NCBI RefSeq assembly: GCF_900105245.1
Contig: NZ_FNSZ01000001.1
Span: 1,922,001 to 1,986,000 of the forward strand
Direction of reading: 5' to 3'
Length of the DNA stretch: 64,000 nt
DNA from: Streptomyces sp. 1222.5
GTDB lineage: Bacteria > Actinomycetota > Actinomycetes > Streptomycetales > Streptomycetaceae
The position numbers and the translations under genes are program-made. Below, piece by piece: positions 1 through 9,154 of the stretch (position 1 is the first letter of the stretch; every line of letters begins with the position of its first letter). The notes under the pieces were generated by a model, which ran no database searches, had not been told where the DNA came from, and worked only from the letters and a program-made list of their open reading frames with translations.

Positions 1-2
1 AC

Positions 3-1526
3 CTGGTCATCGAGGTGGCCCCGGAGTCGTACGAGATCAAGCAGCAGATCTTCCGCGAACTGGACGGCATCGTCCGCCCGGAGACGATCCTCGCGACCGG
101 CACCAACGCCCTGTCCGTGACCCGGCTGGCCGCGGACTCGGCCCACCCCGAGCGCATGCTCGGCCTGCACTTCTTCAACCCGGCCCCGGCGATGAAGCTG
201 GTCGAGGTCGTCTCCTCGGTGCTGACCGCGCCGCAGGCCGTCGCCGCGGTCACGGACCTCGCGATCGAGCTGGGCAAGGAGCCGGTCGCGGTCGGCGACC
301 GCCCCGGCTTCGTCGCGGACGGCCTGCTCTTCGGCTACCTCAACCAGGCGGCCGCGATGTACGAGGCCCGGTACGCCTCCCGCGAGGACATCGACGCGGC
401 GATGCGGCTCGGGTGCGGTCTGCCCATGGGCCCGCTCGCCCTGCTGGACCTGATCGGCATCGACACCGCGCGCACGGTCCTGGAGGCCATGTACGCCGAG
501 TCCCACGACCGGCTGCACGCCCCCGCCCCGATCCTCAAGCAGCTCAGCGAGGCCGGTCTGACCGGCCGCAAGTCCGGGCGCGGCTTCTACACCTACGAGG
601 CGCCGGGCAGCGCGACGGTCGTGCCGGACGCGCTGACCCCGGCGGCGGGCGGCACGCTCACCGCGGGGCGCGAGATCCGCTCGGTCGGTGTCGCGGGCTC
701 CGGCACGATGGCCTCCGGCATCGCCGAGGTGTTCGCGAAGGCGGGCTACGAGGTGGTCCTGGCCGCCCGCAGCGAGGAGAAGGCGCAGGCCGCCAAGGCC
801 CGCATCGGCAAGTCCCTCGCGCGCTCCGTCGACAAGGGCCGGCTGACCGCCGAGGCCGCCGCGCAGATCCTGGACCGGATCGCCCCGGCCGGCTCCTACG
901 AAGCCTTCGCCGGCGTCGACCTGGCCGTCGAGGCGGTCGCCGAGGACCTGGAGGTCAAGCGGCAGCTGTTCCAGACGCTGGACAAGGTGTGCAAGCCCGG
1001 CGCGATCCTGGCCACCACCACCTCCTCGCTGCCCGTCGTCGCCTGCGCCCGCGCCACTTCGCGCCCGCAGGACGTGATCGGCATGCACTTCTTCAACCCC
1101 GCCCCGGCGATGAAGCTGGTCGAGGTCGTCCGCACGGTCCTGACCGCCGACGACGTGCACGCGACCGTCCGCGAGGTCTGCGGGAAGATCAAGAAGCACG
1201 CGGTGGACTGCGGCGACCGCGCCGGTTTCATCGTGAACGCGCTGCTGTTCCCGTACCTCAACAACGCGATCAAGATGGTCCAGGAGCACTACGCCTCGCT
1301 GGACGACATCGACGCGGCGATGAAGCTCGGCGGGGGCTACCCGATGGGCCCGTTCGAGCTGCTGGACGTGGTGGGCCTGGACGTCTCGCTGGCCATCGAG
1401 AAGGTGCTGCACCGCGAGTTCCGCGACCCCGGTCTCGCCCCGGCGCCGCTGCTGGAGCACCTGGTGGCCGCGGGCTGCCTCGGCCGCAAGACCGGCCGCG
1501 GCTTCCGCGAGTATGCCCGCCGCTGA
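3..1526 (+). CDS. 3-hydroxyacyl-CoA dehydrogenase, two-domain, 5' end outside window
   Basis: The reading frame is already open at base 3 (LVIEVAPESYEIKQ), so the N-terminal NAD-binding glycine loop lies upstream of the window; the GTG at base 15 is internal. Two complete family signatures are present. HFFNPAPAMKLVEVV occurs twice, about 300 residues apart, and the second copy is preceded by its own Rossmann loop (GVAGSGTMASG). This is a tandem duplication of the 3-hydroxybutyryl-CoA dehydrogenase fold. It should oxidise or reduce 3-hydroxyacyl-CoA with NAD(P)+. Its place beside ccr and ecm suggests it handles (S)-3-hydroxybutyryl-CoA feeding the ethylmalonyl-CoA pathway. A TetR gene follows after 145 bp. 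Confidence 0.9.
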   Translation: MVIEVAPESYEIKQQIFRELDGIVRPETILATGTNALSVTRLAADSAHPERMLGLHFFNPAPAMKLVEVVSSVLTAPQAVAAVTDLAIELGKEPVAVGDRPGFVADGLLFGYLNQAAAMYEARYASREDIDAAMRLGCGLPMGPLALLDLIGIDTARTVLEAMYAESHDRLHAPAPILKQLSEAGLTGRKSGRGFYTYEAPGSATVVPDALTPAAGGTLTAGREIRSVGVAGSGTMASGIAEVFAKAGYEVVLAARSEEKAQAAKARIGKSLARSVDKGRLTAEAAAQILDRIAPAGSYEAFAGVDLAVEAVAEDLEVKRQLFQTLDKVCKPGAILATTTSSLPVVACARATSRPQDVIGMHFFNPAPAMKLVEVVRTVLTADDVHATVREVCGKIKKHAVDCGDRAGFIVNALLFPYLNNAIKMVQEHYASLDDIDAAMKLGGGYPMGPFELLDVVGLDVSLAIEKVLHREFRDPGLAPAPLLEHLVAAGCLGRKTGRGFREYARR

Positions 1527-1671
1527 CGGCGCCGGGGACTGGTTCGACGGCGCCGCGGACGGCGCGGACTGGGGCGGACTGCTCGACCCGGTGGACGCTC
1601 CCCCGCCCCCCACGGGCGGGGGAGCCCCCTCACCCGCGCACCGAGCTGCGCACATGCAGTACTTTCGGGTC

Positions 1672-2493
1672 ATGCCCCAGCCCGCCAAGTCCTCACGTAC
1701 ACCAGCCACGCCCGACGCGCCGGAAAGTGCCGCAGGCAGTCGCGCCGCCGCCCAGCGGCTGAAAATGCGCCGGGAACTGGCGGCCGCAGCGATGGAACTG
1801 TTCGCGACCAAGGGGTACGAGGCGACCACCGTCGACGAGATCGCGGCCGCCGCCGGGGTCGCGCGCCGCACCTTCTTCCGCCACTTCCGCTCCAAGGAAG
1901 AGGCGATCTTCCCGGACCACGACGACACGCTGATCCGCGCCGAGGCGGTCCTGAACGCCGCGCCCGCGCACGAGCACCCGCTCGACACCGTGTGCCGCGG
2001 GATCAAGGAAGTCATGAAGATGTACGCGGCCCGGCCGGAGATCTCGGTCGCCCGCTACAAGCTCACGCGCGAGGTGCCCACCCTGCGCGAGGCCGAGATC
2101 GCCTCGGTGGCCCGTTACGAGCGCCTGTTCACCCGCTATCTGCTCGGGCACTTCGACGAGCACGCGCACGCCGACGACGCCAACGACGACCCGCTGCTCG
2201 CCGAGGTGGCCGCCTCCGCCGTGGTCACCGCGCACAACCACGTCCTCCGGCGCTGGCTGCGGGCGGGCGGCCAGGGGGACGTGGAGACACAGCTGGACCA
2301 CGCCTTCGCGATCGTGCGCCGGACGTTCGGCACCGGGATCGGCGCCGGGCGCGGCTCGGCGACCCGGACGGCGACGACCACCGCGCCGGCCTCGGTGTCG
2401 GCCCACGGCGAGGTGCTGGTGACCGTCGCCCGGACCGACGCACCGCTGGACGAGGTCATGCGGACCATCGAGGAGGCTCTGAAGGAGCGCTGA
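1672..2493 (+). CDS. TetR/AcrR-family transcriptional regulator
   Basis: A protein of 273 aa if the ATG at 1672 is used; an in-frame ATG at 1654 is an alternative, and I see no strong ribosome binding site for either. The helix-turn-helix is clear near residues 40-85 (AMELFATKGYEATTVDEIAAAAGVA, then FFRHFRSKEEAI). The C-terminal ligand domain is not diagnostic. It sits directly upstream of ccr on the same strand and is the natural candidate to bind the palindromes in the ccr leader. From memory, the same arrangement exists next to ccr in S. coelicolor. The ligand is probably an acyl-CoA; that is inference from context. Confidence 0.85.
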   Translation: MPQPAKSSRTPATPDAPESAAGSRAAAQRLKMRRELAAAAMELFATKGYEATTVDEIAAAAGVARRTFFRHFRSKEEAIFPDHDDTLIRAEAVLNAAPAHEHPLDTVCRGIKEVMKMYAARPEISVARYKLTREVPTLREAEIASVARYERLFTRYLLGHFDEHAHADDANDDPLLAEVAASAVVTAHNHVLRRWLRAGGQGDVETQLDHAFAIVRRTFGTGIGAGRGSATRTATTTAPASVSAHGEVLVTVARTDAPLDEVMRTIEEALKER

Positions 2494-2515
2494 CGGACCG
2501 CTCGCCCTGTGATGA

Positions 2516-2541
2516 CGGCCACCCTTCGGGGTGGCCGTTTT
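2516..2541 (+). terminator. Rho-independent terminator after the TetR gene
   Basis: Nine-base-pair stem CGGCCACCC / GGGTGGCCG closed by a TTCG tetraloop and followed by TTTT, starting 23 bases after the stop codon. It separates the regulator from the ccr transcript. Confidence 0.85.
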
Positions 2542-2636
2542 GCCATGTCAGAGGCCGTTTTCGCGGAGATTTCCGAGGCCGTTCGATCGATCATCGCTCA
2601 TTTGTTACGTAAAGATTTCATCTGAGGCCAAGTCAT

Positions 2637-2649
2637 GGCACTCAGTGCC
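2637..2649. promoter_or_regulatory. Palindrome 1 upstream of ccr (possible operator)
   Basis: Perfect 13-base palindrome GGCACT-C-AGTGCC, nine bases before a second palindrome. Location between a TetR gene and its probable target operon is what suggests an operator; no motif model was run. Confidence 0.45.
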
Positions 2650-2657
2650 TTGCCACC

Positions 2658-2672
2658 TGACACGCGGTGTCA
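2658..2672. promoter_or_regulatory. Palindrome 2 upstream of ccr (likely TetR operator)
   Basis: Perfect 15-base palindrome TGACAC-GCG-GTGTCA, a size and symmetry typical of TetR-family operators. CATACGTT follows immediately and could be part of a -10 region, so binding here would block transcription of ccr. Confidence 0.55.
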
Positions 2673-2918
2673 TACGTTGAAGATGTCCGGGCGGCCGGCG
2701 AGCAGAGACCAAGCGTTCGCCGGCTGTCCCCGCAAGCCGACGGCCTGCGCGCCCGGACGCCTGCGTCACAGGCAACCTCCCGCGCCACAAAGCGCTGCCG
2801 AAGCACCACCGAGCCGAACCGACGGCACATCTCCACCCACCCTCAGCAGCACTCATCGCAGCACCGACGAATCCCAAGGCGCCCCTCCCTCAGGGCGCTC
2901 ACCGCCGGAGGCAACACC

Positions 2919-4262
2919 GTGACCGTGAAGGACATCCTGGACGCGATCCAGTCGAAGGACGCCACGTCCGCCGATTTCGCCGCCCTGCCGCTCCCCGAGT
3001 CGTACCGCGCGATCACCGTCCACAAGGACGAGACCGAGATGTTCGCGGGCCTCGAGACCCGCGACAAGGACCCGCGCAAGTCGATCCACCTCGACGAGGT
3101 CCCCCTGCCCGAGCTCGGCCCGGGCGAGGCCCTGGTGGCCGTCATGGCCTCCTCGGTCAACTACAACTCGGTGTGGACCTCGATCTTCGAGCCGCTGTCG
3201 ACCTTCGGGTTCCTGGAGCGCTACGGCCGCACCAACGAGCTGGCCAAGCGCCACGACCTGCCGTACCACATCATCGGCTCCGACCTCGCGGGCGTCGTCC
3301 TGCGCACCGGCCCGGGCGTCAACGCCTGGAAGCCCGGCGACGAGGTCGTCGCCCACTGCCTCTCCGTCGAGCTGGAGTCCTCGGACGGCCACAACGACAC
3401 CATGCTCGACCCCGAGCAGCGCATCTGGGGCTTCGAGACCAACTTCGGCGGCCTCGCCGAGGTCGCGCTCGTCAAGTCCAACCAGCTGATGCCGAAGCCG
3501 GGCCACCTGAGCTGGGAGGAGGCCGCCGCACCGGGTCTGGTCAACTCCACCGCGTACCGGCAGCTGGTGTCCCGCAACGGCGCCGGCATGAAGCAGGGCG
3601 ACAACGTGCTCATCTGGGGCGCGAGCGGTGGGCTCGGCTCCTACGCCACGCAGTTCGCCCTGGCCGGAGGCGCCAACCCGATCTGCGTCGTCTCCAGCGA
3701 GCAGAAGGCGGACATCTGCCGCTCGATGGGCGCCGAGGCGATCATCGACCGCAGCGCCGAGGGCTACAAGTTCTGGAAGGACGAGCAGACCCAGGACCCG
3801 AAGGAGTGGAAGCGCTTCGGCAAGCGCATCCGCGAGCTCACCGGCGGCGAGGACATCGACATCGTCTTCGAACACCCCGGCCGCGAGACCTTCGGCGCCT
3901 CGGTCTACGTCACGCGCAAGGGCGGCACCATCACCACCTGCGCCTCCACCTCGGGCTACATGCACGAGTACGACAACCGCTACCTGTGGATGTCGCTGAA
4001 GCGGATCATCGGCTCCCACTTCGCCAACTACCGCGAGGCCTGGGAGGCCAACCGCCTCATCGCCAAGGGCAAGATCCACCCGACGCTGTCGAAGGTGTAC
4101 TCCCTCGAGGACACCGGCCAGGCCGCCCACGACGTCCACCGCAACGCCCACCAGGGCAAGGTCGGCGTGCTGTGCCTCGCCCCCGAGGAGGGCCTGGGCG
4201 TGCGCGACGAGGAGATGCGCGCCAAGCACATCGACGCCATCAACCGCTTCCGGAACATCTGA
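2919..4262 (+). CDS. ccr: Crotonyl-CoA carboxylase/reductase
   Basis: A 447-aa member of the medium-chain dehydrogenase/reductase family, the usual Ccr length. The start is GTG at 2919, preceded by GGAGG seven bases upstream; the frame is open further upstream but without a start signal. It carries the NADPH-binding loop IWGASGGLGSYATQFALAGG (about residue 230), the N-terminal stretch typical of Ccr (LPLPESYRAITVHKDETEMFAG), and FEHPGRETFGASV. Ccr reductively carboxylates crotonyl-CoA to (2S)-ethylmalonyl-CoA with NADPH and CO2. That is the key step of the ethylmalonyl-CoA pathway and a source of ethylmalonyl extender units. It is the first gene of the operon with ecm, nine bases apart. Confidence 0.97.
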   Translation: MTVKDILDAIQSKDATSADFAALPLPESYRAITVHKDETEMFAGLETRDKDPRKSIHLDEVPLPELGPGEALVAVMASSVNYNSVWTSIFEPLSTFGFLERYGRTNELAKRHDLPYHIIGSDLAGVVLRTGPGVNAWKPGDEVVAHCLSVELESSDGHNDTMLDPEQRIWGFETNFGGLAEVALVKSNQLMPKPGHLSWEEAAAPGLVNSTAYRQLVSRNGAGMKQGDNVLIWGASGGLGSYATQFALAGGANPICVVSSEQKADICRSMGAEAIIDRSAEGYKFWKDEQTQDPKEWKRFGKRIRELTGGEDIDIVFEHPGRETFGASVYVTRKGGTITTCASTSGYMHEYDNRYLWMSLKRIIGSHFANYREAWEANRLIAKGKIHPTLSKVYSLEDTGQAAHDVHRNAHQGKVGVLCLAPEEGLGVRDEEMRAKHIDAINRFRNI

Positions 4263-4271
4263 GGGCCTTAG

Positions 4272-6299
4272 ATGACAGAGCGTCAGAAGGACCGTCCGTG
4301 GCTCATGCGGACGTACGCGGGTCACTCGACCGCGGAGGCGTCCAACGAGCTGTACCGGCGCAACCTCGCCAAGGGCCAGACCGGTCTGTCGGTGGCGTTC
4401 GACCTGCCGACGCAGACCGGCTACGACTCCGACCACATCCTCGCCCGCGGCGAGGTCGGCCGGGTCGGTGTGCCCGTCGCGCACCTCGGTGACATGCGCC
4501 GGCTGTTCCAGGACATCCCCCTGGAGCAGATGAACACCTCGATGACGATCAACGCCACCGCCATGTGGCTGCTGGCGCTCTACCAGGTCGTCGCCGAGGA
4601 GCAGGGCGCGGACATCACCAAGCTCCAGGGCACGACCCAGAACGACATCGTCAAGGAGTACCTGTCCCGGGGGACACACGTCTTCCCGCCGGGACCGAGC
4701 CTCCGCCTGACGACGGACATGATCGCGTACACGGTCTCCCACATCCCGAAGTGGAACCCGATCAACATCTGCAGCTACCACCTGCAGGAGGCCGGGGCCA
4801 CGCCGGTGCAGGAGATCGCGTACGCGATGTCCACCGCGATCGCCGTGCTCGACGCGGTGCGCGACTCCGGCCAGGTGCCGCAGGAGCGCATGGGCGACGT
4901 CGTCGCGCGCATCTCCTTCTTCGTGAACGCGGGCGTCCGCTTCGTCGAGGAGATGTGCAAGATGCGGGCGTTCGGCCGCATCTGGGACAAGGTCACCCAC
5001 GAGCGGTACGGCATCGAGAACCCCAAGCAGCGCCGCTTCCGCTACGGCGTCCAGGTCAACTCCCTGGGCCTGACCGAGGCGCAGCCGGAGAACAACGTCC
5101 AGCGGATCGTGCTCGAGATGCTGGCCGTGACCCTCTCCAAGGACGCACGCGCGCGTGCCGTGCAGCTGCCGGCCTGGAACGAGGCGCTGGGCCTGCCCCG
5201 GCCCTGGGACCAGCAGTGGAGCCTGCGCATCCAGCAGGTGCTCGCCTACGAGAGCGATCTGCTGGAGTACGAGGACATCTTCGCGGGCTCGCACGTCATC
5301 GAGGCGAAGGTGGACGCCCTCGTGACGGAGTCCCTCGCGGAGATCGAGCGGATCCAGGAGATGGGCGGCGCGATGGCCGCCGTGGAGTCCGGCTACCTGA
5401 AGTCCCAGCTGGTCGCCTCGCACGCCGAGCGGCGGGCGCGGATCGAGTCCGGCGAAGAGAAGATCATCGGTGTCAACGCCTTCGAGGGCACCGAGCCGAA
5501 CCCGCTGACGGCCGACCTGGACACGGCGATCATGACGGTCGACCCGGCGGTCGAGGCCCGCGTCATCGAGTCCCTCCAGCACTGGCGCGACACCCGCTAC
5601 CAGCCGCCCTTCAACCACCCGCGCCCGTGCAAGGCGCTGGACCGGCTGAAGGAGGCCGCGAAGGGCACCGACAACCTGATGGAGGCCACGCTGGAGTGCG
5701 CCCGCGCCGGTGTCACGACCGGTGAGTGGGCCGGGGCCCTGCGGGAGGTGTTCGGCGAGTTCCGGGCGCCCACCGGGGTGTCGTCGGCGCCGGTGGCGGT
5801 CACCGCCGAGCCGGGCTCCGCGCTGGCCGAGGTCCGCGCGAAGGTGGACGGCACCGCCCGCGAGCTGGGCGTCGGCAAGTTGCGCTTCCTGGTCGGCAAG
5901 CCCGGCCTGGACGGGCACTCCAACGGCGCCGAGCAGATAGCCGTCCGGGCCCGCGACGCCGGCTTCGAGGTGGTCTACCAGGGCATCCGGCTGACGCCCG
6001 AGCAGATCGTGGACGCGGCACTCGCCGAGGACGTGCACGCCGTGGGCCTGTCGATCCTCTCGGGCTCGCACGCCCAGCTGGTGCCGGACGTGCTCCAGCG
6101 GCTGCGTGTGGCCGGTGCCACAGATATACCGGTGATCGCAGGTGGCATCATCCCGAACGGGGACGCCGACCAGCTCAGGGCCGCCGGAGTGGCCGCCGTC
6201 TTCACCCCGAAGGACTTCGACATCACCGGAATCATCGGCCGCATCGTCGACGAGATCCGGAAAGCGAACAAGCTCGACCCTCTGGAGGTCCCCGCATGA
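4272..6299 (+). CDS. meaA: Coenzyme-B12-dependent ethylmalonyl-CoA mutase
   Basis: A 675-aa protein with a mutase TIM barrel (about residues 10-510; KGQTGLSVAFDLPTQTGYDSD) followed by a cobalamin-binding domain (about 530-660). The latter carries the DxHxxG motif in GLDGHSNGAEQIA, whose His ligates cobalt. It lies directly behind ccr and shares the single-chain architecture of Ecm/MeaA. It therefore most likely converts (2R)-ethylmalonyl-CoA to methylsuccinyl-CoA rather than acting on methylmalonyl-CoA. Its TGA overlaps the ATG of the next gene, implying translational coupling. Confidence 0.95.
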   Translation: MTERQKDRPWLMRTYAGHSTAEASNELYRRNLAKGQTGLSVAFDLPTQTGYDSDHILARGEVGRVGVPVAHLGDMRRLFQDIPLEQMNTSMTINATAMWLLALYQVVAEEQGADITKLQGTTQNDIVKEYLSRGTHVFPPGPSLRLTTDMIAYTVSHIPKWNPINICSYHLQEAGATPVQEIAYAMSTAIAVLDAVRDSGQVPQERMGDVVARISFFVNAGVRFVEEMCKMRAFGRIWDKVTHERYGIENPKQRRFRYGVQVNSLGLTEAQPENNVQRIVLEMLAVTLSKDARARAVQLPAWNEALGLPRPWDQQWSLRIQQVLAYESDLLEYEDIFAGSHVIEAKVDALVTESLAEIERIQEMGGAMAAVESGYLKSQLVASHAERRARIESGEEKIIGVNAFEGTEPNPLTADLDTAIMTVDPAVEARVIESLQHWRDTRYQPPFNHPRPCKALDRLKEAAKGTDNLMEATLECARAGVTTGEWAGALREVFGEFRAPTGVSSAPVAVTAEPGSALAEVRAKVDGTARELGVGKLRFLVGKPGLDGHSNGAEQIAVRARDAGFEVVYQGIRLTPEQIVDAALAEDVHAVGLSILSGSHAQLVPDVLQRLRVAGATDIPVIAGGIIPNGDADQLRAAGVAAVFTPKDFDITGIIGRIVDEIRKANKLDPLEVPA

Positions 6300-7258
6300 C
6301 CACCGTCAACCGCCTTCGCCCGCGGCGCTCCTGCCTGGCCGTACCGGGCTCGAACCCGCGCTTCCTCGAGAAGGCGCAGGGCCTGCCGGCGGACCAGGTC
6401 TTCCTGGACCTGGAGGACGCGTGCGCGCCGCTCGCCAAGCCGGAGGCGCGGCACACCATCGTCAAGTTCCTCAACGAGGGCGACTGGACGGGCAAGACGC
6501 GGGTCGTGCGCGTCAACGACTGGACGACCGAGTGGACGTACCGCGACGTCGTGACCGTCGTCGAGGGCGCCGGCCAGAACCTCGACTGCATCATGCTGCC
6601 GAAGGTGCAGACGGCCCAGCAGGTCGTCGCCCTGGACCTGCTGCTCACCCAGATCGAGAAGACCATGGGCTTCGAGGTCGGCAAGATCGGCATCGAGGCG
6701 CAGATCGAGAACGCGCAGGGCCTGAACAACGTCAACGAGATCGCGCAGGCCTCCCCGCGCGTCGAGACGATCATCTTCGGCCCGGCCGACTTCATGGCGT
6801 CCATCAACATGAAGTCGCTGGTCGTGGGCGAGCAGCCGCCCGGCTACCCGGCGGACGCCTACCACTACATCCTGATGAAGATCCTGATGGCCGCCCGCGC
6901 CAACAACCTCCAGGCGATCGACGGCCCCTACCTCCAGATCCGCAACGTCGAGGGCTACCGCGAGGTCGCGCAGCGCGCCGCCGCGCTCGGCTTCGACGGC
7001 AAGTGGGTGCTGCACCCGGGCCAGGTCGAGGCGTCCAACGAGATCTTCTCGCCGTCGCAGGAGGACTACGACCACGCCGAGCTGATCCTGGACGCGTACG
7101 ACTACTACACGTCCGAGGCGGGCGGCAAGAAGGGCTCCGCGATGCTCGGCGACGAGATGATCGACGAGGCCAGCCGCAAGATGGCCCTGGTCATCTCCGG
7201 CAAGGGCCGGGCCGCCGGCATGCAGCGCACGTCGAAGTTCGAGATCCCGGAGGCCTGA
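6296..7258 (+). CDS. HpcH/HpaI (CitE-type) aldolase, probable beta-methylmalyl-CoA lyase
   Basis: 320 aa from the ATG at 6296, which overlaps the meaA stop by 4 bases. Family features are the N-terminal RSCLAVPGSNPRFLEKA, the acidic metal-binding segment FLDLEDACAPLAK, and IENAQGLNNVNEIA followed by IFGPADFMAS. CitE-like lyases cleave malyl-type CoA thioesters. In the ethylmalonyl-CoA pathway Mcl1 splits beta-methylmalyl-CoA into glyoxylate and propionyl-CoA, and the operon position fits that role. The specific substrate is inferred from neighbours, not from residues. Confidence 0.88.
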   Translation: MTTVNRLRPRRSCLAVPGSNPRFLEKAQGLPADQVFLDLEDACAPLAKPEARHTIVKFLNEGDWTGKTRVVRVNDWTTEWTYRDVVTVVEGAGQNLDCIMLPKVQTAQQVVALDLLLTQIEKTMGFEVGKIGIEAQIENAQGLNNVNEIAQASPRVETIIFGPADFMASINMKSLVVGEQPPGYPADAYHYILMKILMAARANNLQAIDGPYLQIRNVEGYREVAQRAAALGFDGKWVLHPGQVEASNEIFSPSQEDYDHAELILDAYDYYTSEAGGKKGSAMLGDEMIDEASRKMALVISGKGRAAGMQRTSKFEIPEA

Positions 7259-7263
7259 GCGCG

Positions 7264-7776
7264 ATGCAGTTCGGACGCACCTACGAGGAGTTCGAGGTCG
7301 GGGCGACGTACAAGCACTGGCCGGGCAAGACGGTCACGGAGTACGACGACCACCTGTTCTGTCTCCTCACCATGAACCACCACCCGCTCCACATGGACAC
7401 CAACTATGCGGAGAAGACGACGGACTTCGGCAAGAACGTCGTCGTAGGCAACTACATCTACTCGCTGCTGCTCGGCATGTCCGTGCCGGACGTCTCCGGC
7501 AAGGCGATCGCCAACCTGGAGATCGAGTCGCTCAAGCACGTGGCGCCGACCTTCCACGGCGACACGATCTACGGCCAGACGACCGTGCTGGACAAGTGGC
7601 CGTCGAAGTCGAAGGACGACCGCGGCATCGTCCACGTCGAGACCAAGGGCTACAAGCAGGACGGCACCCTGGTGTGCGTCTTCCGCCGCAAGGTCATGGT
7701 GCCCACCGAGACCTACATCAAGGAGCGCGGCGGCGAGCAGCCGGGCCGTCCCGAACTGAAGCAGCAGGAGAAGTAG
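7264..7776 (+). CDS. MaoC-family hydratase, candidate mesaconyl-CoA hydratase
   Basis: 170-aa single hot-dog protein starting five bases after the previous stop. The R-hydratase region is visible around residues 27-43 (YDDHLFCLLTMNHHPLHMD), with Asp and His in positions expected for the catalytic pair. Position between lyase and dehydrogenase genes points to mesaconyl-CoA to beta-methylmalyl-CoA hydration. It is about half the length I would expect for the double hot-dog Mch enzymes of proteobacteria, so it may act as a dimer or have another acyl-CoA substrate. Confidence 0.82.
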   Translation: MQFGRTYEEFEVGATYKHWPGKTVTEYDDHLFCLLTMNHHPLHMDTNYAEKTTDFGKNVVVGNYIYSLLLGMSVPDVSGKAIANLEIESLKHVAPTFHGDTIYGQTTVLDKWPSKSKDDRGIVHVETKGYKQDGTLVCVFRRKVMVPTETYIKERGGEQPGRPELKQQEK

Positions 7777-7778
7777 AG

Positions 7779-8984
7779 ATGGCCCGTCTCGCCCAGACCG
7801 CCGGTCTGACCGACGTCCAGCAGGAGATCCTCTCCACCGTCCGCGACTTCGTGGACAAGGAGATCATCCCGGTCGCCACCGGGCTGGAGCACCGCGACGA
7901 GTACCCGCAAGCGATCGTGGACGGCCTGAAGGAACTCGGCCTCTTCGGTCTGATGATCCCCGAGGAGTACGGGGGCCTGGGCGAGTCGCTCCTCACCTAC
8001 GCGCTGTGCGTGGAGGAGATCGCCCGTGGCTGGATGTCGGTGTCCGGCATCATCAACACGCACTTCATCGTGGCGTACATGCTCAAGCAGCACGGCACGC
8101 AGGAGCAGAAGGAGCACTTCCTGCCGCGGATGGCGGCCGGCGACATCCGGGGCGCCTTCTCGATGTCGGAGCCGGGCCTCGGCTCCGATGTGTCGGCGAT
8201 CACGTCCAAGGCGGTCAAGGACGGCGACGAGTACGTCCTGAACGGCCAGAAGATGTGGCTGACGAACGGCGGTACGTCGTCCCTGGTGGCCGTCCTGGTC
8301 CGAAGTGACGAAGGACACCCCGACGGCACCGCGCCCCACAAGTCGATGACCACCTTCCTGGTCGAGAAGGAGCCGGGCTTCGGCGAGGTCCGCCCGGGCC
8401 TCACCATCCCCGGCAAGATCGACAAGATGGGCTACAAGGGCGTCGACACCACCGAGTTGATCATGGACGGCCTGCGCATTCCGGCCGATCGGGTGCTCGG
8501 CGGCGTCACCGGCCGAGGTTTTTACCAAATGATGGACGGCGTGGAGGTCGGCCGCGTCAATGTGGCGGCCCGTGGCTGCGGTGTCGCTCAGCGTGCCTTC
8601 GAGCTGGGCGTCCAGTACGCCCAGCAGCGTCACACTTTCGGGAAGCCGATCGCCCAGCACCAGGCCATCCAGTTCAAACTGGCGGAGATGGCCACCAAGG
8701 TGGAGGCGGCGCATGCCATGATGGTGAACGCTGCACGCAAAAAGGACTCCGGCGAACGAAACGACCTTGAAGCAGGGATGGCGAAGTACCTCGCCTCCGA
8801 GTACTGCAAGGAGGTCGTGGAGGATGCCTTCCGGATCCACGGCGGCTACGGCTTCTCCAAGGAGTACGAGATCGAGCGCCTCTACCGCGAGGCCCCGATG
8901 CTGCTCATCGGTGAAGGCACCGCCGAGATCCAGAAAATGATCATCGGGCGCAGACTGCTCGAAGAGTATCGATTCCAGGGCTGA
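7779..8984 (+). CDS. Acyl-CoA dehydrogenase, probable methylsuccinyl-CoA dehydrogenase
   Basis: 401-aa flavoprotein starting three bases after the MaoC stop. It has the standard ACAD layout: N-terminal helical domain (IPEEYGGLG), flavin-contact segment FSMSEPGLGSDVSAI, WLTNGG, and C-terminal RIHGGYGFSKEYEIER followed by GEGTAEIQ with the usual catalytic-loop Glu. As last gene of the ccr operon it is the best candidate for oxidising (2S)-methylsuccinyl-CoA to mesaconyl-CoA. Substrate assignment is contextual. Confidence 0.88.
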   Translation: MARLAQTAGLTDVQQEILSTVRDFVDKEIIPVATGLEHRDEYPQAIVDGLKELGLFGLMIPEEYGGLGESLLTYALCVEEIARGWMSVSGIINTHFIVAYMLKQHGTQEQKEHFLPRMAAGDIRGAFSMSEPGLGSDVSAITSKAVKDGDEYVLNGQKMWLTNGGTSSLVAVLVRSDEGHPDGTAPHKSMTTFLVEKEPGFGEVRPGLTIPGKIDKMGYKGVDTTELIMDGLRIPADRVLGGVTGRGFYQMMDGVEVGRVNVAARGCGVAQRAFELGVQYAQQRHTFGKPIAQHQAIQFKLAEMATKVEAAHAMMVNAARKKDSGERNDLEAGMAKYLASEYCKEVVEDAFRIHGGYGFSKEYEIERLYREAPMLLIGEGTAEIQKMIIGRRLLEEYRFQG

Positions 8985-8993
8985 TTGTCCGGG

Positions 8994-9049
8994 TACGGGG
9001 TGTTTTCTTCGAGAAGAAGATCACACCCCGTAGGCGGCCTTCGGCCGCC
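8994..9049 (+). terminator. Compound hairpins after the ccr operon
   Basis: TACGGGGTGT (8994-9003) pairs with ACACCCCGTA (9023-9032) around an inner TTCTTC-GA-GAAGAA stem. A second stem GGCGGCC-TTC-GGCCGCC follows at 9033-9049. There is no clean T-tract, so this could be a terminator or a 3'-end stabilising structure. Confidence 0.6.
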
Positions 9050-9154
9050 GACTCGGCTGACTGGCTTGCCCAGTTGTAGGCCCCGACCGGTACGATCCCG
9101 GGAAAGCCGCCGTCCCCCGTCGAAGCGCGGCATCATCCGCTACGAAGGTCATCC

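Larger units (their letters stand above)
2494..2918 (+). other. Long 5' region of the ccr operon
   Basis: 425 bases with no convincing gene. It holds the TetR-gene terminator, a locally AT-richer patch (TTTGTTACGTAAAGATTTC, about 2601-2619), two perfect palindromes listed separately, and then about 240 bases of leader before the ccr start. Short open frames crossing this region lack ribosome binding sites. Confidence 0.6.

Noticed and set aside
2853..6071. A 1072-codon open frame on the minus strand opposite ccr and meaA
   Set aside because: It mirrors two certain genes, has low-complexity Arg/Leu/Val/Gly content and no start signal; such antisense frames are usual in DNA with GC-rich third codon positions.
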